This document shows positions 9,079 through 17,560 of a stretch of DNA of 64,000 nucleotides, in pieces. The translations under genes were made by a program, and so were the position numbers. This DNA is from Streptomyces carminius (GTDB lineage: Bacteria; Actinomycetota; Actinomycetes; Streptomycetales; Streptomycetaceae): positions 62,001-126,000 of the forward strand of contig NZ_PGGW01000008.1 in assembly GCF_002794255.1 (NCBI RefSeq). Reading direction: 5' to 3'. The notes beneath the pieces were generated by a model. It saw only the letters and a list, made by a program, of their open reading frames with translations, made no database searches and was not told the origin of the DNA. Position 1 is the stretch's first letter. Each line of letters starts with the position of its first letter.

Positions 9079-10566
9079 TTGTCCGAAGCTGCCGGATCGC
9101 GGGTCATCGAGTCACCCGCGGACTTAGCAGAGCCGTTCCGCGTCCGGGTACGCGAGCGGCGGAGAAAGAGGAGACCGAGGGCGGACCGGCGCCTGCCGTT
9201 GATGCTGGCGGTGGACCTGCTGGGTGCCGCCGTGCCGGCCGGTGTGCTGTGCGCGATGGCGAATCTGCCGCATCCGCTGTGGACGGGGGCGCTGATCGGC
9301 GCGGCCTGGCCGCTGACCGCGGCGCTGCGGAAACGCTACGCCGCCGGTTCGCTGGGCGAGAGCGGCGCGGTACTGCCGGTCGTCCGGGACTGGCTGGTGA
9401 TGCTGGGCGTACTCGCCGCGGTGTGTGTCGCGGCGCGGATCGAGGTCCCGGTCGCGAGCTGGCTGCTCGCGCTTCTGCCGTGCCTGGTGCTGACCGCCGT
9501 CCACCGCAGACTGGTGTTCCGGCGCACCCTGGCCCGGCGGCGCAACGCCCGGGGGCTGCGGCGGGTGCTGGTGGTGGGCGAGGCGGCGGCCGTCGACGGC
9601 ATCCTGGCGCGGCTGGCCGCCCGCACCGACAACCAGTACCTGGTGGTGGGCAGTTGTGTGACGGGGGGTGGGGCCGCCGGCGCCGGGCTGCCCGCGTCCG
9701 TCCGGCTCCCCGGTGGCCCGGGAGGCGGGGAGGACGCCGACACCGTCCTGCGGTGCGCGACGGAACTCGACGCCGAGCTGGTCTTCGTCGCCCCGGGCGG
9801 GCGGATCTCCGGGGACTGGCTGCGGCGGCTGTCCTGGACGCTCCACGGCAACGGCCTGGAGCTGGCGGTCCTCCCGGGCCTGTTCGACGTCTCGCGGCAC
9901 CGGGTGCGGCTGGCCGGGGCCGCGGGGCTGACCGTGCTGCACGTCGCCCCGGCGGCGCGTCACGGGCTGCCGGCACTGCTGAAGCGGGCCACCGACGTGG
10001 CGGGAGCGCTGCTGCTGTCCGTGCTGCTGGCACCCCTCCTGCTGGTGGTGGCGGCGGCGGTGCGGCTGTCCTCCCCGGGGCCGGTGCTCTACCGGCACGT
10101 CCGTGTCGGCCGGGGCCGGGTGCCGTTCCGGATGTGGAAGTTCCGCACGATGGTGAACGACGCCGACCGGATGCGCCGGGAGAAGGAGGTGCCGAACGAG
10201 CACGACGGCGCGATGTTCAAGCTGGAGAGGGACCCCCGGGTCACGCCGCTGGGCCGGTTCCTGCGCCGCTACTCCCTGGACGAGCTGCCGCAGCTGTACA
10301 ACGTGCTGGCCGGCCACATGTCGCTGGTGGGACCGCGCCCGCCGCTCCCGGACGAGGTGGAGCAGTACGACGACACCGCGCTGCGCCGGCTCGCCGTCAA
10401 GCCCGGCATCACCGGGTTATGGCAGGTCAGCGGACGGTCGGACCTGTCGTGGGACGAGACCGTCGCGCTCGACCTGAGCTATGTGGACAACTGGTCCTAC
10501 GCCCGGGACATCGACGTCCTGGCCCGTACGTTCCGGGCCGTGGTGAGTGGCCGTGGCGCCTACTGA
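9079..10566 (+). CDS. Polyprenyl glycosyl-1-phosphate transferase (polysaccharide initiation)
   Basis: 495 aa, TTG start with a G-rich Shine-Dalgarno sequence. It transfers a sugar-1-phosphate to undecaprenyl phosphate, the first step of Wzx/Wzy polysaccharide synthesis. The N-terminus has about four to five membrane helices (residues about 38-145) and a CoA-binding-like cytosolic region around VLVVGEAAAVDGIL. The catalytic WcaJ/WbaP domain occupies the C-terminal 200 residues with KRATDVAGALLLSVLLAPLL, FRMWKFRTMV, RRYSLDELPQLYNVL, MSLVGPRPP and KPGITGLWQVSGRS. Codon 447 (10417-10419, the Leu in ITGLWQ) is TTA, so translation probably needs the bldA tRNA. It is the first gene of the cluster. 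Confidence 0.93.
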   Translation: MSEAAGSRVIESPADLAEPFRVRVRERRRKRRPRADRRLPLMLAVDLLGAAVPAGVLCAMANLPHPLWTGALIGAAWPLTAALRKRYAAGSLGESGAVLPVVRDWLVMLGVLAAVCVAARIEVPVASWLLALLPCLVLTAVHRRLVFRRTLARRRNARGLRRVLVVGEAAAVDGILARLAARTDNQYLVVGSCVTGGGAAGAGLPASVRLPGGPGGGEDADTVLRCATELDAELVFVAPGGRISGDWLRRLSWTLHGNGLELAVLPGLFDVSRHRVRLAGAAGLTVLHVAPAARHGLPALLKRATDVAGALLLSVLLAPLLLVVAAAVRLSSPGPVLYRHVRVGRGRVPFRMWKFRTMVNDADRMRREKEVPNEHDGAMFKLERDPRVTPLGRFLRRYSLDELPQLYNVLAGHMSLVGPRPPLPDEVEQYDDTALRRLAVKPGITGLWQVSGRSDLSWDETVALDLSYVDNWSYARDIDVLARTFRAVVSGRGAY

Positions 10567-10606
10567 CCCCGCGGGCACCGGCCCGGACCGGAGCCCGGGC
10601 CCGGCC

Positions 10607-11551
10607 TCACACCGGCTCCGGGGCGCCCCGCCAGGCCCGGTAGGTCGCGGCGACACCCTCGGCGAGGCCGATCGAGGGGGACCAGCCCAGCTCCCGTATG
10701 CGGCCGATGTCCAGCAGCTTGCGCGGGGTGCCGTCGGGCCGGGCCGGGTCGAAGGCGATCCGGCCGCCGTACCCCACCACCGAGGCCACCAGTTCGGCCA
10801 GTTCGCGGATGGTGAGATCCTCGCCGCAGCCGACGTTGACGGGCTTGTCGCCGTCATAGCGGCGCAGCAGCACCTCGCACGCCGCGGCCAGGTCGGCCAC
10901 GTGCAGGAACTCGCGGCGCGGGGTGCCGGTGCCCCACAGCACGACCTCCTCCAGACCCTGCTCCCGCGCCTCGTGGAAGCGGCGGATCAGGGCGGGCAGG
11001 ACGTGCGAGGTCTCGGGGTCGAAGTTGTCGCCCGGGCCGTAGAGGTTGGTCGGCATCGCCGAGACGAAGGAGGCGCCGAACTGCTGCCGGTAGGACTGGA
11101 TCTGGACGATGCCGGCGATCTTGGCGAGCGCGTAGGCCCGGTTGGTCGGCTCCAGCGGGCCGGTCAGCAGGGCGTCCTCGGTGATCGGCTGGGCGGCGTG
11201 CCGGGGGTAGATGCAACTGGAGCCGAGGAAGAGCAGCCGCCGCACCCCGGCGGCGTGGGCGCCGGAGACCACCGAGAGCTGGATGCGGAGGTTGTCCTCC
11301 AGGAACGGGACGGGGTACGTGCTGTTCGCCATGATCCCGCCCACCTTCGCGGCGGCCAGCACCACGGCGTCGGGCCGGGCCTCGCGCAGGTACGCGGCGG
11401 TGGCGGCGCCGTCGCGCAGGTCGAGTTCGGCGCGGGTGCGGGTGAGCACCTCGTAGCCGCCGCGGGACAGGTGCCGGGCCACGGCGGAGCCGACCAGGCC
11501 GCGGTGCCCCGCGACGAAGACACGGGCGGGCGGAGGCAGCAGATCATCCAT
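10607..11551 (-). CDS. fcl: GDP-L-fucose synthase
   Basis: 314 aa from ATG 11551. It is an NADPH-dependent 3,5-epimerase/4-reductase that makes GDP-L-fucose from GDP-4-keto-6-deoxy-mannose. The NADP-binding loop is GHRGLVGSA (residues 15-23). The family segments VLAAAKVGGIMANSTYPV, LGSSCIYPRHA, YALAKIAGI (catalytic Tyr-x3-Lys) and MPTNLYGPGDNFD are all intact. It is divergent from gmd, which supplies its substrate. It faces the opposite way to most of the cluster and has no TTA codon by eye. Confidence 0.95.
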   Translation of the reverse strand: MDDLLPPPARVFVAGHRGLVGSAVARHLSRGGYEVLTRTRAELDLRDGAATAAYLREARPDAVVLAAAKVGGIMANSTYPVPFLEDNLRIQLSVVSGAHAAGVRRLLFLGSSCIYPRHAAQPITEDALLTGPLEPTNRAYALAKIAGIVQIQSYRQQFGASFVSAMPTNLYGPGDNFDPETSHVLPALIRRFHEAREQGLEEVVLWGTGTPRREFLHVADLAAACEVLLRRYDGDKPVNVGCGEDLTIRELAELVASVVGYGGRIAFDPARPDGTPRKLLDIGRIRELGWSPSIGLAEGVAATYRAWRGAPEPV

Positions 11552-11698
11552 GGCGCGGATTCTGCCAGGGACGGACCGCGCCTGTCGTACAAGCCATGAA
11601 ATATGAGTAGTTATCGCCGCCGGAGACCGCCCGGCGACCACCCGGCCGGACGTCCCGCCGGGCGGCCCTCCACCCGAAACCCCCAGCAGAGGAAGCAC

Positions 11699-12712
11699 AT
11701 GTCGCGCACCGCTGTGATCACGGGCATCACCGGACAGGACGGCTCCTATCTGGCCGAACTGCTGCTGAGCAAGAACTACACCGTGCACGGCCTGATGAGA
11801 CGCTCGTCCAGCTTCAACACCGAGCGCATCGACCACATCTACGAGGACCCGCAGACCCCGGACCGGCGGCTGGTCCTGCACCATGTCGACCTGTCCGACG
11901 GGGTGGCGCTGGTCAACCTGCTGCGCGACGTGCGGCCGGACGAGGTCTACAACCTCGGGGCGCAGTCCCATGTGCGGGTCTCCTTCGACACCCCGCTGTA
12001 CACCGGCGACGTGACCGGCCTGGGCGCCTTACGGCTGCTGGAGGCCATCCGCGCCAGCGGGGTGCGCACCCGGGTGTACCAGGCGTCCTCCTCCGAGATG
12101 TTCGGCGCCACCCCGCCGCCGCAGAACGAGTCCACGCCCTTCCACCCGCGCAGTCCGTACGGCTGCGCCAAGGTCATGGCGTACTGGAGCACCGTCAACT
12201 ACCGCGAGGCGTACGGCCTGTACGCGGTGAACGGCATCCTGTTCAACCACGAGAGCCCGCGCCGCGGCGAGACCTTCGTCACCCGCAAGATCACCCGCGC
12301 CGTCGCCCGCATCCGGGCCGGCCTGCAGGAGCACCTGTACCTGGGCAACCTCGACGCCGTCCGCGACTGGGGCTACGCGCCCGAGTACGTCGAGGCCATG
12401 TGGCGGATGCTCCAGCGCGACGAGCCGGACGACTACGTGGTCGCCACCGGCCGGGCCGCGACCGTCCGGGACTTCCTGCGGACCGCCTTCGGCGCCGCCG
12501 GCCTGGACTGGGAGCGGTATGTCCGCCACGACTCCAAGTACGAGCGCCCCACCGAGGTGGACGCCCTGATAGGGGACGCCTCCAAGGCCCGCAGGCTCCT
12601 GGACTGGACCCCGGGGACGCACTACGACGAGCTGGCCCGGATCATGGTCGAGGCCGACGTCCAGCAACTGGAGGCCGAGCTGTCCGGCCGCCGGGTGAGG
12701 GTGGACCGGTGA
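11699..12712 (+). CDS. gmd: GDP-mannose 4,6-dehydratase
   Basis: 337 aa. ATG 11699 is chosen because it directly precedes the conserved [20 protein letters not shown] and has GAGGAA 5 nt upstream; the open frame extends to 11603 without homology. It converts GDP-mannose to GDP-4-keto-6-deoxy-mannose. The NAD(P) loop [21 protein letters not shown], the catalytic SSSEMFG and Tyr-x3-Lys in [12 protein letters not shown], and [16 protein letters not shown] are typical. Codon 111 (12029-12031, GALRLL) is TTA. Its stop overlaps the start of the acetyltransferase by 4 bp. Confidence 0.95.
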   Translation: MSRTAVITGITGQDGSYLAELLLSKNYTVHGLMRRSSSFNTERIDHIYEDPQTPDRRLVLHHVDLSDGVALVNLLRDVRPDEVYNLGAQSHVRVSFDTPLYTGDVTGLGALRLLEAIRASGVRTRVYQASSSEMFGATPPPQNESTPFHPRSPYGCAKVMAYWSTVNYREAYGLYAVNGILFNHESPRRGETFVTRKITRAVARIRAGLQEHLYLGNLDAVRDWGYAPEYVEAMWRMLQRDEPDDYVVATGRAATVRDFLRTAFGAAGLDWERYVRHDSKYERPTEVDALIGDASKARRLLDWTPGTHYDELARIMVEADVQQLEAELSGRRVRVDR

Positions 12713-13245
12713 CCGCCCCGCCGGCGGAGCGCCGGCTGCGCGGCTTCACCGGCGCCGGCTACGACAAGCAGCGCGGTCTGCTGGCGCAGGCCGCCTGGTT
12801 CGCCGCGCTCAACGTGCTGTTCGTCAAGTGGTGGTTCCCCGCGCGCTGGCGGCCCGCGCTGCTGCGGGCCTTCGGCGCGCGGGTGGGGGAGCGGGTCCTC
12901 ATCCGGCACCGGGTGCGGGTGCACTGGCCCTGGAAGCTGACGGTGGGCGACGACGTGTGGATCGGAGAGGGCGCCTGGCTGGTCAATCTGGAACCGGTCA
13001 CGATCGAGCACGACGTGTGCGTCTCCCAGGAGGCGGTGCTGTGCACCGGCAGCCATCTGCGCACCTCGCCCACCTTCGAGTACGACAACGCCCCGATCCG
13101 CCTGGAGCGCGGCTCCTGGGTGGCCGCCCGCGCCCTCGTCCTGCGCGGGGTCACCGTCGGCGCGGGCGCCGTGGTCGGGGCCGGGGCGGTCGCCCACCGC
13201 GATCTGCCCCCGGGCGCCGTGCACACCGCCGGAGGCAGCCGGTGA
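12709..13245 (+). CDS. WcaF-type O-acetyltransferase (left-handed beta-helix)
   Basis: 178 aa, GTG start overlapping the gmd stop (GTGA). It is a hexapeptide-repeat acetyltransferase using acetyl-CoA. Conserved features are [15 protein letters not shown] at the start, [34 protein letters not shown] with the catalytic-type His, and the terminal hexapeptide coils [20 protein letters not shown]. WcaF acetylates a fucose in colanic acid. With gmd and fcl adjacent, acetylation of fucose in this polymer is a reasonable inference. Confidence 0.9.
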   Translation: MTAPPAERRLRGFTGAGYDKQRGLLAQAAWFAALNVLFVKWWFPARWRPALLRAFGARVGERVLIRHRVRVHWPWKLTVGDDVWIGEGAWLVNLEPVTIEHDVCVSQEAVLCTGSHLRTSPTFEYDNAPIRLERGSWVAARALVLRGVTVGAGAVVGAGAVAHRDLPPGAVHTAGGSR

Positions 13246-14390
13246 GAGTCGTCCATGTGGTGACCCTGGTCGGCGACGACGGCGCCTACGGCGGCCCGGT
13301 GAGCGTGGCCACCGGCCAGCTGGCCGAGCTGGCCGCCCGCGGGCACGGTGCCGAACTGCTGTCGCTGTGGCGCGGCGCCGGCCCGGTGCCGCGCACCGCG
13401 GACGGCGTCCCGCTGTACGCCCACCGGGCCCGCACCCTGGTGCCCGGCCAGGGGTTCCTGGGGCTGTTCCACCCCCTGCTGCTGCTCACCCTGTGGCGCC
13501 GGGCGGGCCGGGCCGACGTGGTGCACGTCCACGCCGGGCGCGATCTGGTCTCGCTGGCCGCGCTCGCCGTCGCCGTACTGCGCCGCCGGCCCTTCGTGGT
13601 GCAGACGCACGGCATGGTCCAGCCCCGCCGCTCGGCCGTGGCCCGGATCTTCGACCGCTGCTACGTACCGCTGCTGCGCCGGGCGCGCGCCGCGCTGGTG
13701 CTGACGGAGGAGGAGGAGACCGGACTGCGCCGGGTGCTGGGGCCGTCCGGGCCGGCCCTGGTCCGGCTGCCCAACGGGGTGGCCCCCGGGCCGGCGGACG
13801 GCGGTGGACGGGACGGGCGGGAGGACGGGCGGGCGACGGCCGAGGTGCTCTACCTCGCCCGGCTGCACCCGCGCAAGCGCCCCGAGGCCTTCGTGCGCAT
13901 GGCGGCGCTGGTGCACCGCAAGCACCCCGAGGTCTCCTTCGTCCTGCACGGCGCGGACGAGGGCTGCCTGGAACGGGTGCGCGCGCTGATCGGGAGCGAG
14001 GGGCTGGCGGGAGTGGTGGAGTACGGCGGGCCGCTCGGCCACGCCGACGCGGTGCGGCGCCTGGCCCGCGCCACCGTGTACGTCCTGCCCAGCGTCGACG
14101 AGCCGTTCCCGATGAGCGTGCTGGAGGCACTGGCCGCGGGTACCCCCGTGGTCTGCACGCGCAGCTGCGGTGTCGCCGCGTCCCTGGAGCGGCGCGGGGC
14201 CGCCCGGATCACCGACGGCTCCCCGGAGCAGCTGGCCGACGCGGTGCTGCGGCTGCTGGAGGACCGCCCGCTGCGGGAACGCACCGCGGAGGCGGGGCGG
14301 GCCGCGGTGGCGGAGGAGTTCTCCATCGCCTCCGTGGCCGGCCGGCTGGAGGGGCTGTACCGGTCCGCGGTCCGGCCCGGCACGGGGTGA
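13242..14390 (+). CDS. Family 4-type glycosyltransferase
   Basis: 382 aa, GTG start overlapping the previous stop by 4 bp. It has GT-B architecture: an N-terminal acceptor domain (HVVTLVGDDGAYGGPVSVA, ADVVHVHAGRDLV) and a C-terminal nucleotide-sugar domain with LYLARLHPRKRPEAFV, FVLHGADEG, YVLPSVDEPFPMSVLEALAAG and TPVVCTRSCG, containing the GT4 E-x7-E motif. It adds a sugar to the lipid-linked repeat unit at the cytoplasmic membrane. The donor sugar cannot be read from sequence. It faces the second glycosyltransferase tail to tail. Confidence 0.9.
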   Translation: MRVVHVVTLVGDDGAYGGPVSVATGQLAELAARGHGAELLSLWRGAGPVPRTADGVPLYAHRARTLVPGQGFLGLFHPLLLLTLWRRAGRADVVHVHAGRDLVSLAALAVAVLRRRPFVVQTHGMVQPRRSAVARIFDRCYVPLLRRARAALVLTEEEETGLRRVLGPSGPALVRLPNGVAPGPADGGGRDGREDGRATAEVLYLARLHPRKRPEAFVRMAALVHRKHPEVSFVLHGADEGCLERVRALIGSEGLAGVVEYGGPLGHADAVRRLARATVYVLPSVDEPFPMSVLEALAAGTPVVCTRSCGVAASLERRGAARITDGSPEQLADAVLRLLEDRPLRERTAEAGRAAVAEEFSIASVAGRLEGLYRSAVRPGTG

Positions 14391-14479
14391 GGTCCGCGCC
14401 CGCGGCGGTGGCGGACGGGACGGCGGACGCGGCGGGCCGGCGGCGGCCCACGCCGCCCTCCGACCCGCCACGCGGCCCG

Positions 14480-15763
14480 TCAGCCGTCGGCCAGCGCCTC
14501 CCGCAGCAGCCCCGTGACGCGTTCCAGCCCGGCCCGCCGGCTCAGCCGCCGCTCGGCGTACGCCCGGCCCCGCTCGCCCAGCTCCGCGCAGCGCTCCGGA
14601 TCGCCCGCCAGCGAGCGGACCGCGGACAGCAGGGCCCCGGGGTCCTCCGGCGGCACCACCACCCCGCCCGCCGAGTGCTCCACCTCCCGCGCGGTGCCGC
14701 TGGCGGCGGCCACCGAGGCGAGAACGGGCCGGCCCGCGGTGAAGTACGAGGTCAGCTTGGAGGGCAGGCTCATGTCCAGCACCGACGCCTTCTGGGTGAC
14801 GGCCAGCACGTCCGCGGCGGCCAGGATCTCGGGGAACTCCTCGTCGCCGGCGGGCGGCAGGAAGGCCAGCGACCGCACCCCCTCGGCCAGCCCCAGCAGC
14901 CGCTCGCGCTGGTGGCCGTCACCCATCAGCACGATCCGCACGCCGCCCCGTCCGTCGCCGTCGCTCCCGCCGTCTCCGCCGTCACCGGTGCCTTCGGCGT
15001 CGGCGAGCCGGGCGGTCTCCACCAGGACCTCCAGACCCTGCTTGAGCCCCATGTTCCCGGAGTGCAGCACCACCGTGGTGTCGTCGGTCCAGCCCAGCCG
15101 GGCCCTGGTCCGCGCGCGGTCGCCGCTGGGGGCGCGCACATGCGTCCAGTTGGGCACCACCCGCACCCGCTCGCGCGGCACGCCCATCGCCGCCACCCGT
15201 TCCGTGAACGACTCGTGCACCACCCCGACCAGCGCGGCCGAGCGCAGCACCCGGGCCTCCAGGCCCCCGGCCAGGGCGGCGAACCGGCCGGCGCCGCTCA
15301 TCCCGCTCTGCCCGGCCGCCGCGCCCATCAGGTCCTGGACGACCACCACGTGCGGCACACCCGCCCGCCGCGCGAGCCGGGCGCCGAGCACACCCCCGGC
15401 CAGCGAGGGCAACTGGCTGAGCACCACGTCCGGGCGGACCCGCGGCGGTGCCAGCAGCCCGTGCGTCAGGATGCTCGCCTCGAACAGCCCCCGTCGCACG
15501 GCGGTCTGACGGGCCGGTACCGTATGGCGGCGGCGGTGGACGGTGACCCCCTGCCGGGTCTCGCGCAGCCGCCACCTGCCCCGGTAGTCCTCGTGCACAC
15601 GCCACGCCGGGTAGTGGGGCATCCCGGCGAGCACGTGCGTGTCGGCGCCCGAGGCGGCCAGGTGCTCGGCGATCTGCGTCGAGTACGGGCCGATTCCGGC
15701 GTGCTCCGGCGCGTAGTTGGTCGAGACCACGAGCACACGGCGGCCCGCGAAAGAGTCCAGCAC
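14480..15763 (-). CDS. WcaI-like glycosyltransferase (GT4 family)
   Basis: 427 aa from ATG 15763. The GT-B fold opens with VLVVSTNYAPEHAGIGPYST and HVLAGMPHYPAWRVHEDYRG, which is the WcaI colanic-acid fucosyltransferase type of N-terminus. The donor half has VVLHSGNMGLKQGLEVLVET, VLMGDGHQRERLL and the C-terminal DMSLPSKLTSYFTAGRPVLA. A short Gly/Asp-rich insert (GDGGDGGSDGDGRGG) sits between the two halves. A fucosyltransferase role is plausible beside gmd/fcl but is inferred. It is convergent with the other glycosyltransferase and divergent from the polymerase gene. Confidence 0.88.
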   Translation of the reverse strand: MLDSFAGRRVLVVSTNYAPEHAGIGPYSTQIAEHLAASGADTHVLAGMPHYPAWRVHEDYRGRWRLRETRQGVTVHRRRHTVPARQTAVRRGLFEASILTHGLLAPPRVRPDVVLSQLPSLAGGVLGARLARRAGVPHVVVVQDLMGAAAGQSGMSGAGRFAALAGGLEARVLRSAALVGVVHESFTERVAAMGVPRERVRVVPNWTHVRAPSGDRARTRARLGWTDDTTVVLHSGNMGLKQGLEVLVETARLADAEGTGDGGDGGSDGDGRGGVRIVLMGDGHQRERLLGLAEGVRSLAFLPPAGDEEFPEILAAADVLAVTQKASVLDMSLPSKLTSYFTAGRPVLASVAAASGTAREVEHSAGGVVVPPEDPGALLSAVRSLAGDPERCAELGERGRAYAERRLSRRAGLERVTGLLREALADG

Positions 15764-15940
15764 TGCTGTTCCCCCTCCGAAATAGCGGTCATCCTAGGCG
15801 TCCGCGGACCGGCGCGGTGCCGGATCGGACGGGACACCGGACGGGACACCGGACGGGAGAAGGCACCAGAACACGGCCCCGCCCGCCGCCGTCCCACGGA
15901 TTGTGGGGCCGGCCGGCGGACGGGGGGAGGAGAACCGGCC

Positions 15941-17560
15941 ATGTCCGACAGGGAACCGGCCCGCGGCGGCGGACCCCCACGACACGCGGAACGGCGCAGC
16001 GTGCCCGCACTGTGCCTGTGGACCGTGGTGCTCGTCCTGCTGCTGCCCGCGCTGGTGCTGTACGGGCAGCAGGTGCGCCCCGGTGCCGCGCTCGCCCTGC
16101 AGTGCGTGGTCGTCGTCCACACCGGGACGGCGCTGGCCCGGGTGCTGACCGACCCCCGGGTACGGGTCGTGGCCTTCGGCTTCTGGCTCTTCTGCTACGT
16201 CTGGCTGGGCCTGGCGGCGCTGGCCATGGTCGCCACCGAGGCCTACCCGTGGGGTTTCGCCGTCGATCCCGGCACCGCCTTCGGCGCGGCCGCCGTGGTG
16301 GAGGCCGGGCTGCTCGCCTACAGCGGCGGCGCGGCCCTGGCCGGACGGCGGCCGGGCGCCACCCCCGCCACCCCCGGTGCTTCCGGTGCCCCCGGCGTCC
16401 TGGAGCCGCTGCTCGCCCGCCGGGTGACGCCCTTACGGGTCCTGCTGCTGTGCGGGCTCGCGCTGCTGCTGGCCGCCGTCCTGGTGCCCGCCCAGGGCGG
16501 CCTGGCGGTGTTCTTCCAGAGCCGCCAGGCCGTCAACGAGGCGGCGGCGCAGAGCGTGCCGGGCGCCGCCGCCGACCAGGCGCTGGCGGCGTGGAGCCTG
16601 TCGGTCCCGGCGTTCTGGGCGCTGGTCGCGCTGCTGTACGTGCCCCGGGCCGGGAACGGTGACCGGACCCTGCGCGGACTGCGGTGGATCCTCCTGCCGG
16701 TCCTCCTCGCGCTGAACGTGGTGGTGAACAACCCCGTCAGCCAGCCGCGCTTCTGGGCCGGCACGGTACTGCTGACGATCCTGTTCGGCACCTCCCTGCT
16801 GCGCCGGCCGCGCGCCTTCCGGATCGGCGCGGTGGCCGTCACCGTCGCGGTGCTCACGGTCTTCCCGTACGGCGACTACTTCCGCCACGACAAGCGCCGG
16901 CCGGTCGAGGTCGTCTCACTCGCCGAGCAGTTCACCTCCAACGGCGACTACGACGCCTTCCAGCAGATCGCCACCGGACTGGACCACGTACGGGAGAACG
17001 GCCACTCGCCCGGCGCCGCGCCGGGGCCGCCGCTGTTCTTCGTGCCGCGCGCGGTGTGGCCCGACAAGCCCGAGGACAGCGGGATCCTGCTGGCCCGGCA
17101 CGCGGGCTACTCCTTCGAGAACCTCTCCGCGCCGCTGTGGATCGAGACCTACATGTGGGCCGGGTTCCCCGGCGTCGTCGCCTTCTTCGCCCTCTTCGGC
17201 GCCGTGAGCCGGCGGATCGACGGCATCCGCGACCGGCTGCGGGAGCACGGCGGCACCCTGGCGGCGCTGGCCGTGCCCGCGTTCGGCTTCTACCAGCTCA
17301 TCCTGCTGCGCGGCAGCCTCATGTTCGTCATGGGACCGCTGGCCCTGCTGATCGCCGTGCCCCTGCTCGTCACCGCCGGCGTGCGCCGCCGCCGGCCCGC
17401 CCCGCCGCCCGGCGGCGGGTCCGCCGGGGGCCGCGCCGGAACCCCGGCCGGTCCCGCGCCACCGGCGGCGTACGAGCCGCCCGCGCCCGCACGGGTGCCG
17501 GTGTCCGCCGCACGGCGCACCGTCCCCTCACCTCCGTCCACGGGAGAAGCACGCACGTGA
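15941..17560 (+). CDS. Wzy-like polysaccharide polymerase, polytopic membrane protein
   Basis: 539 aa from ATG 15941, preceded by GGGGGGAGGAG; the frame is open far upstream but without homology. At least ten hydrophobic segments are spread over residues about 20-480, with a large outside loop containing LAEQFTSNGDYDAFQQI and PLFFVPRAVWPDKPEDSG, an O-antigen-polymerase-type signature. It would join lipid-linked repeat units on the outer face of the membrane. Codon 165 (16433-16435) is TTA. A low-complexity Pro/Gly/Ala tail ends the protein, and the stop overlaps the next start by 4 bp. Confidence 0.82.
   Translation: MSDREPARGGGPPRHAERRSVPALCLWTVVLVLLLPALVLYGQQVRPGAALALQCVVVVHTGTALARVLTDPRVRVVAFGFWLFCYVWLGLAALAMVATEAYPWGFAVDPGTAFGAAAVVEAGLLAYSGGAALAGRRPGATPATPGASGAPGVLEPLLARRVTPLRVLLLCGLALLLAAVLVPAQGGLAVFFQSRQAVNEAAAQSVPGAAADQALAAWSLSVPAFWALVALLYVPRAGNGDRTLRGLRWILLPVLLALNVVVNNPVSQPRFWAGTVLLTILFGTSLLRRPRAFRIGAVAVTVAVLTVFPYGDYFRHDKRRPVEVVSLAEQFTSNGDYDAFQQIATGLDHVRENGHSPGAAPGPPLFFVPRAVWPDKPEDSGILLARHAGYSFENLSAPLWIETYMWAGFPGVVAFFALFGAVSRRIDGIRDRLREHGGTLAALAVPAFGFYQLILLRGSLMFVMGPLALLIAVPLLVTAGVRRRRPAPPPGGGSAGGRAGTPAGPAPPAAYEPPAPARVPVSAARRTVPSPPSTGEART

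Noticed and set aside
13367..15940. Long open frame upstream of the polymerase start in the same frame
   Set aside because: No homology before ATG 15941; it overlaps two convergent glycosyltransferase genes and the ribosome site supports 15941.
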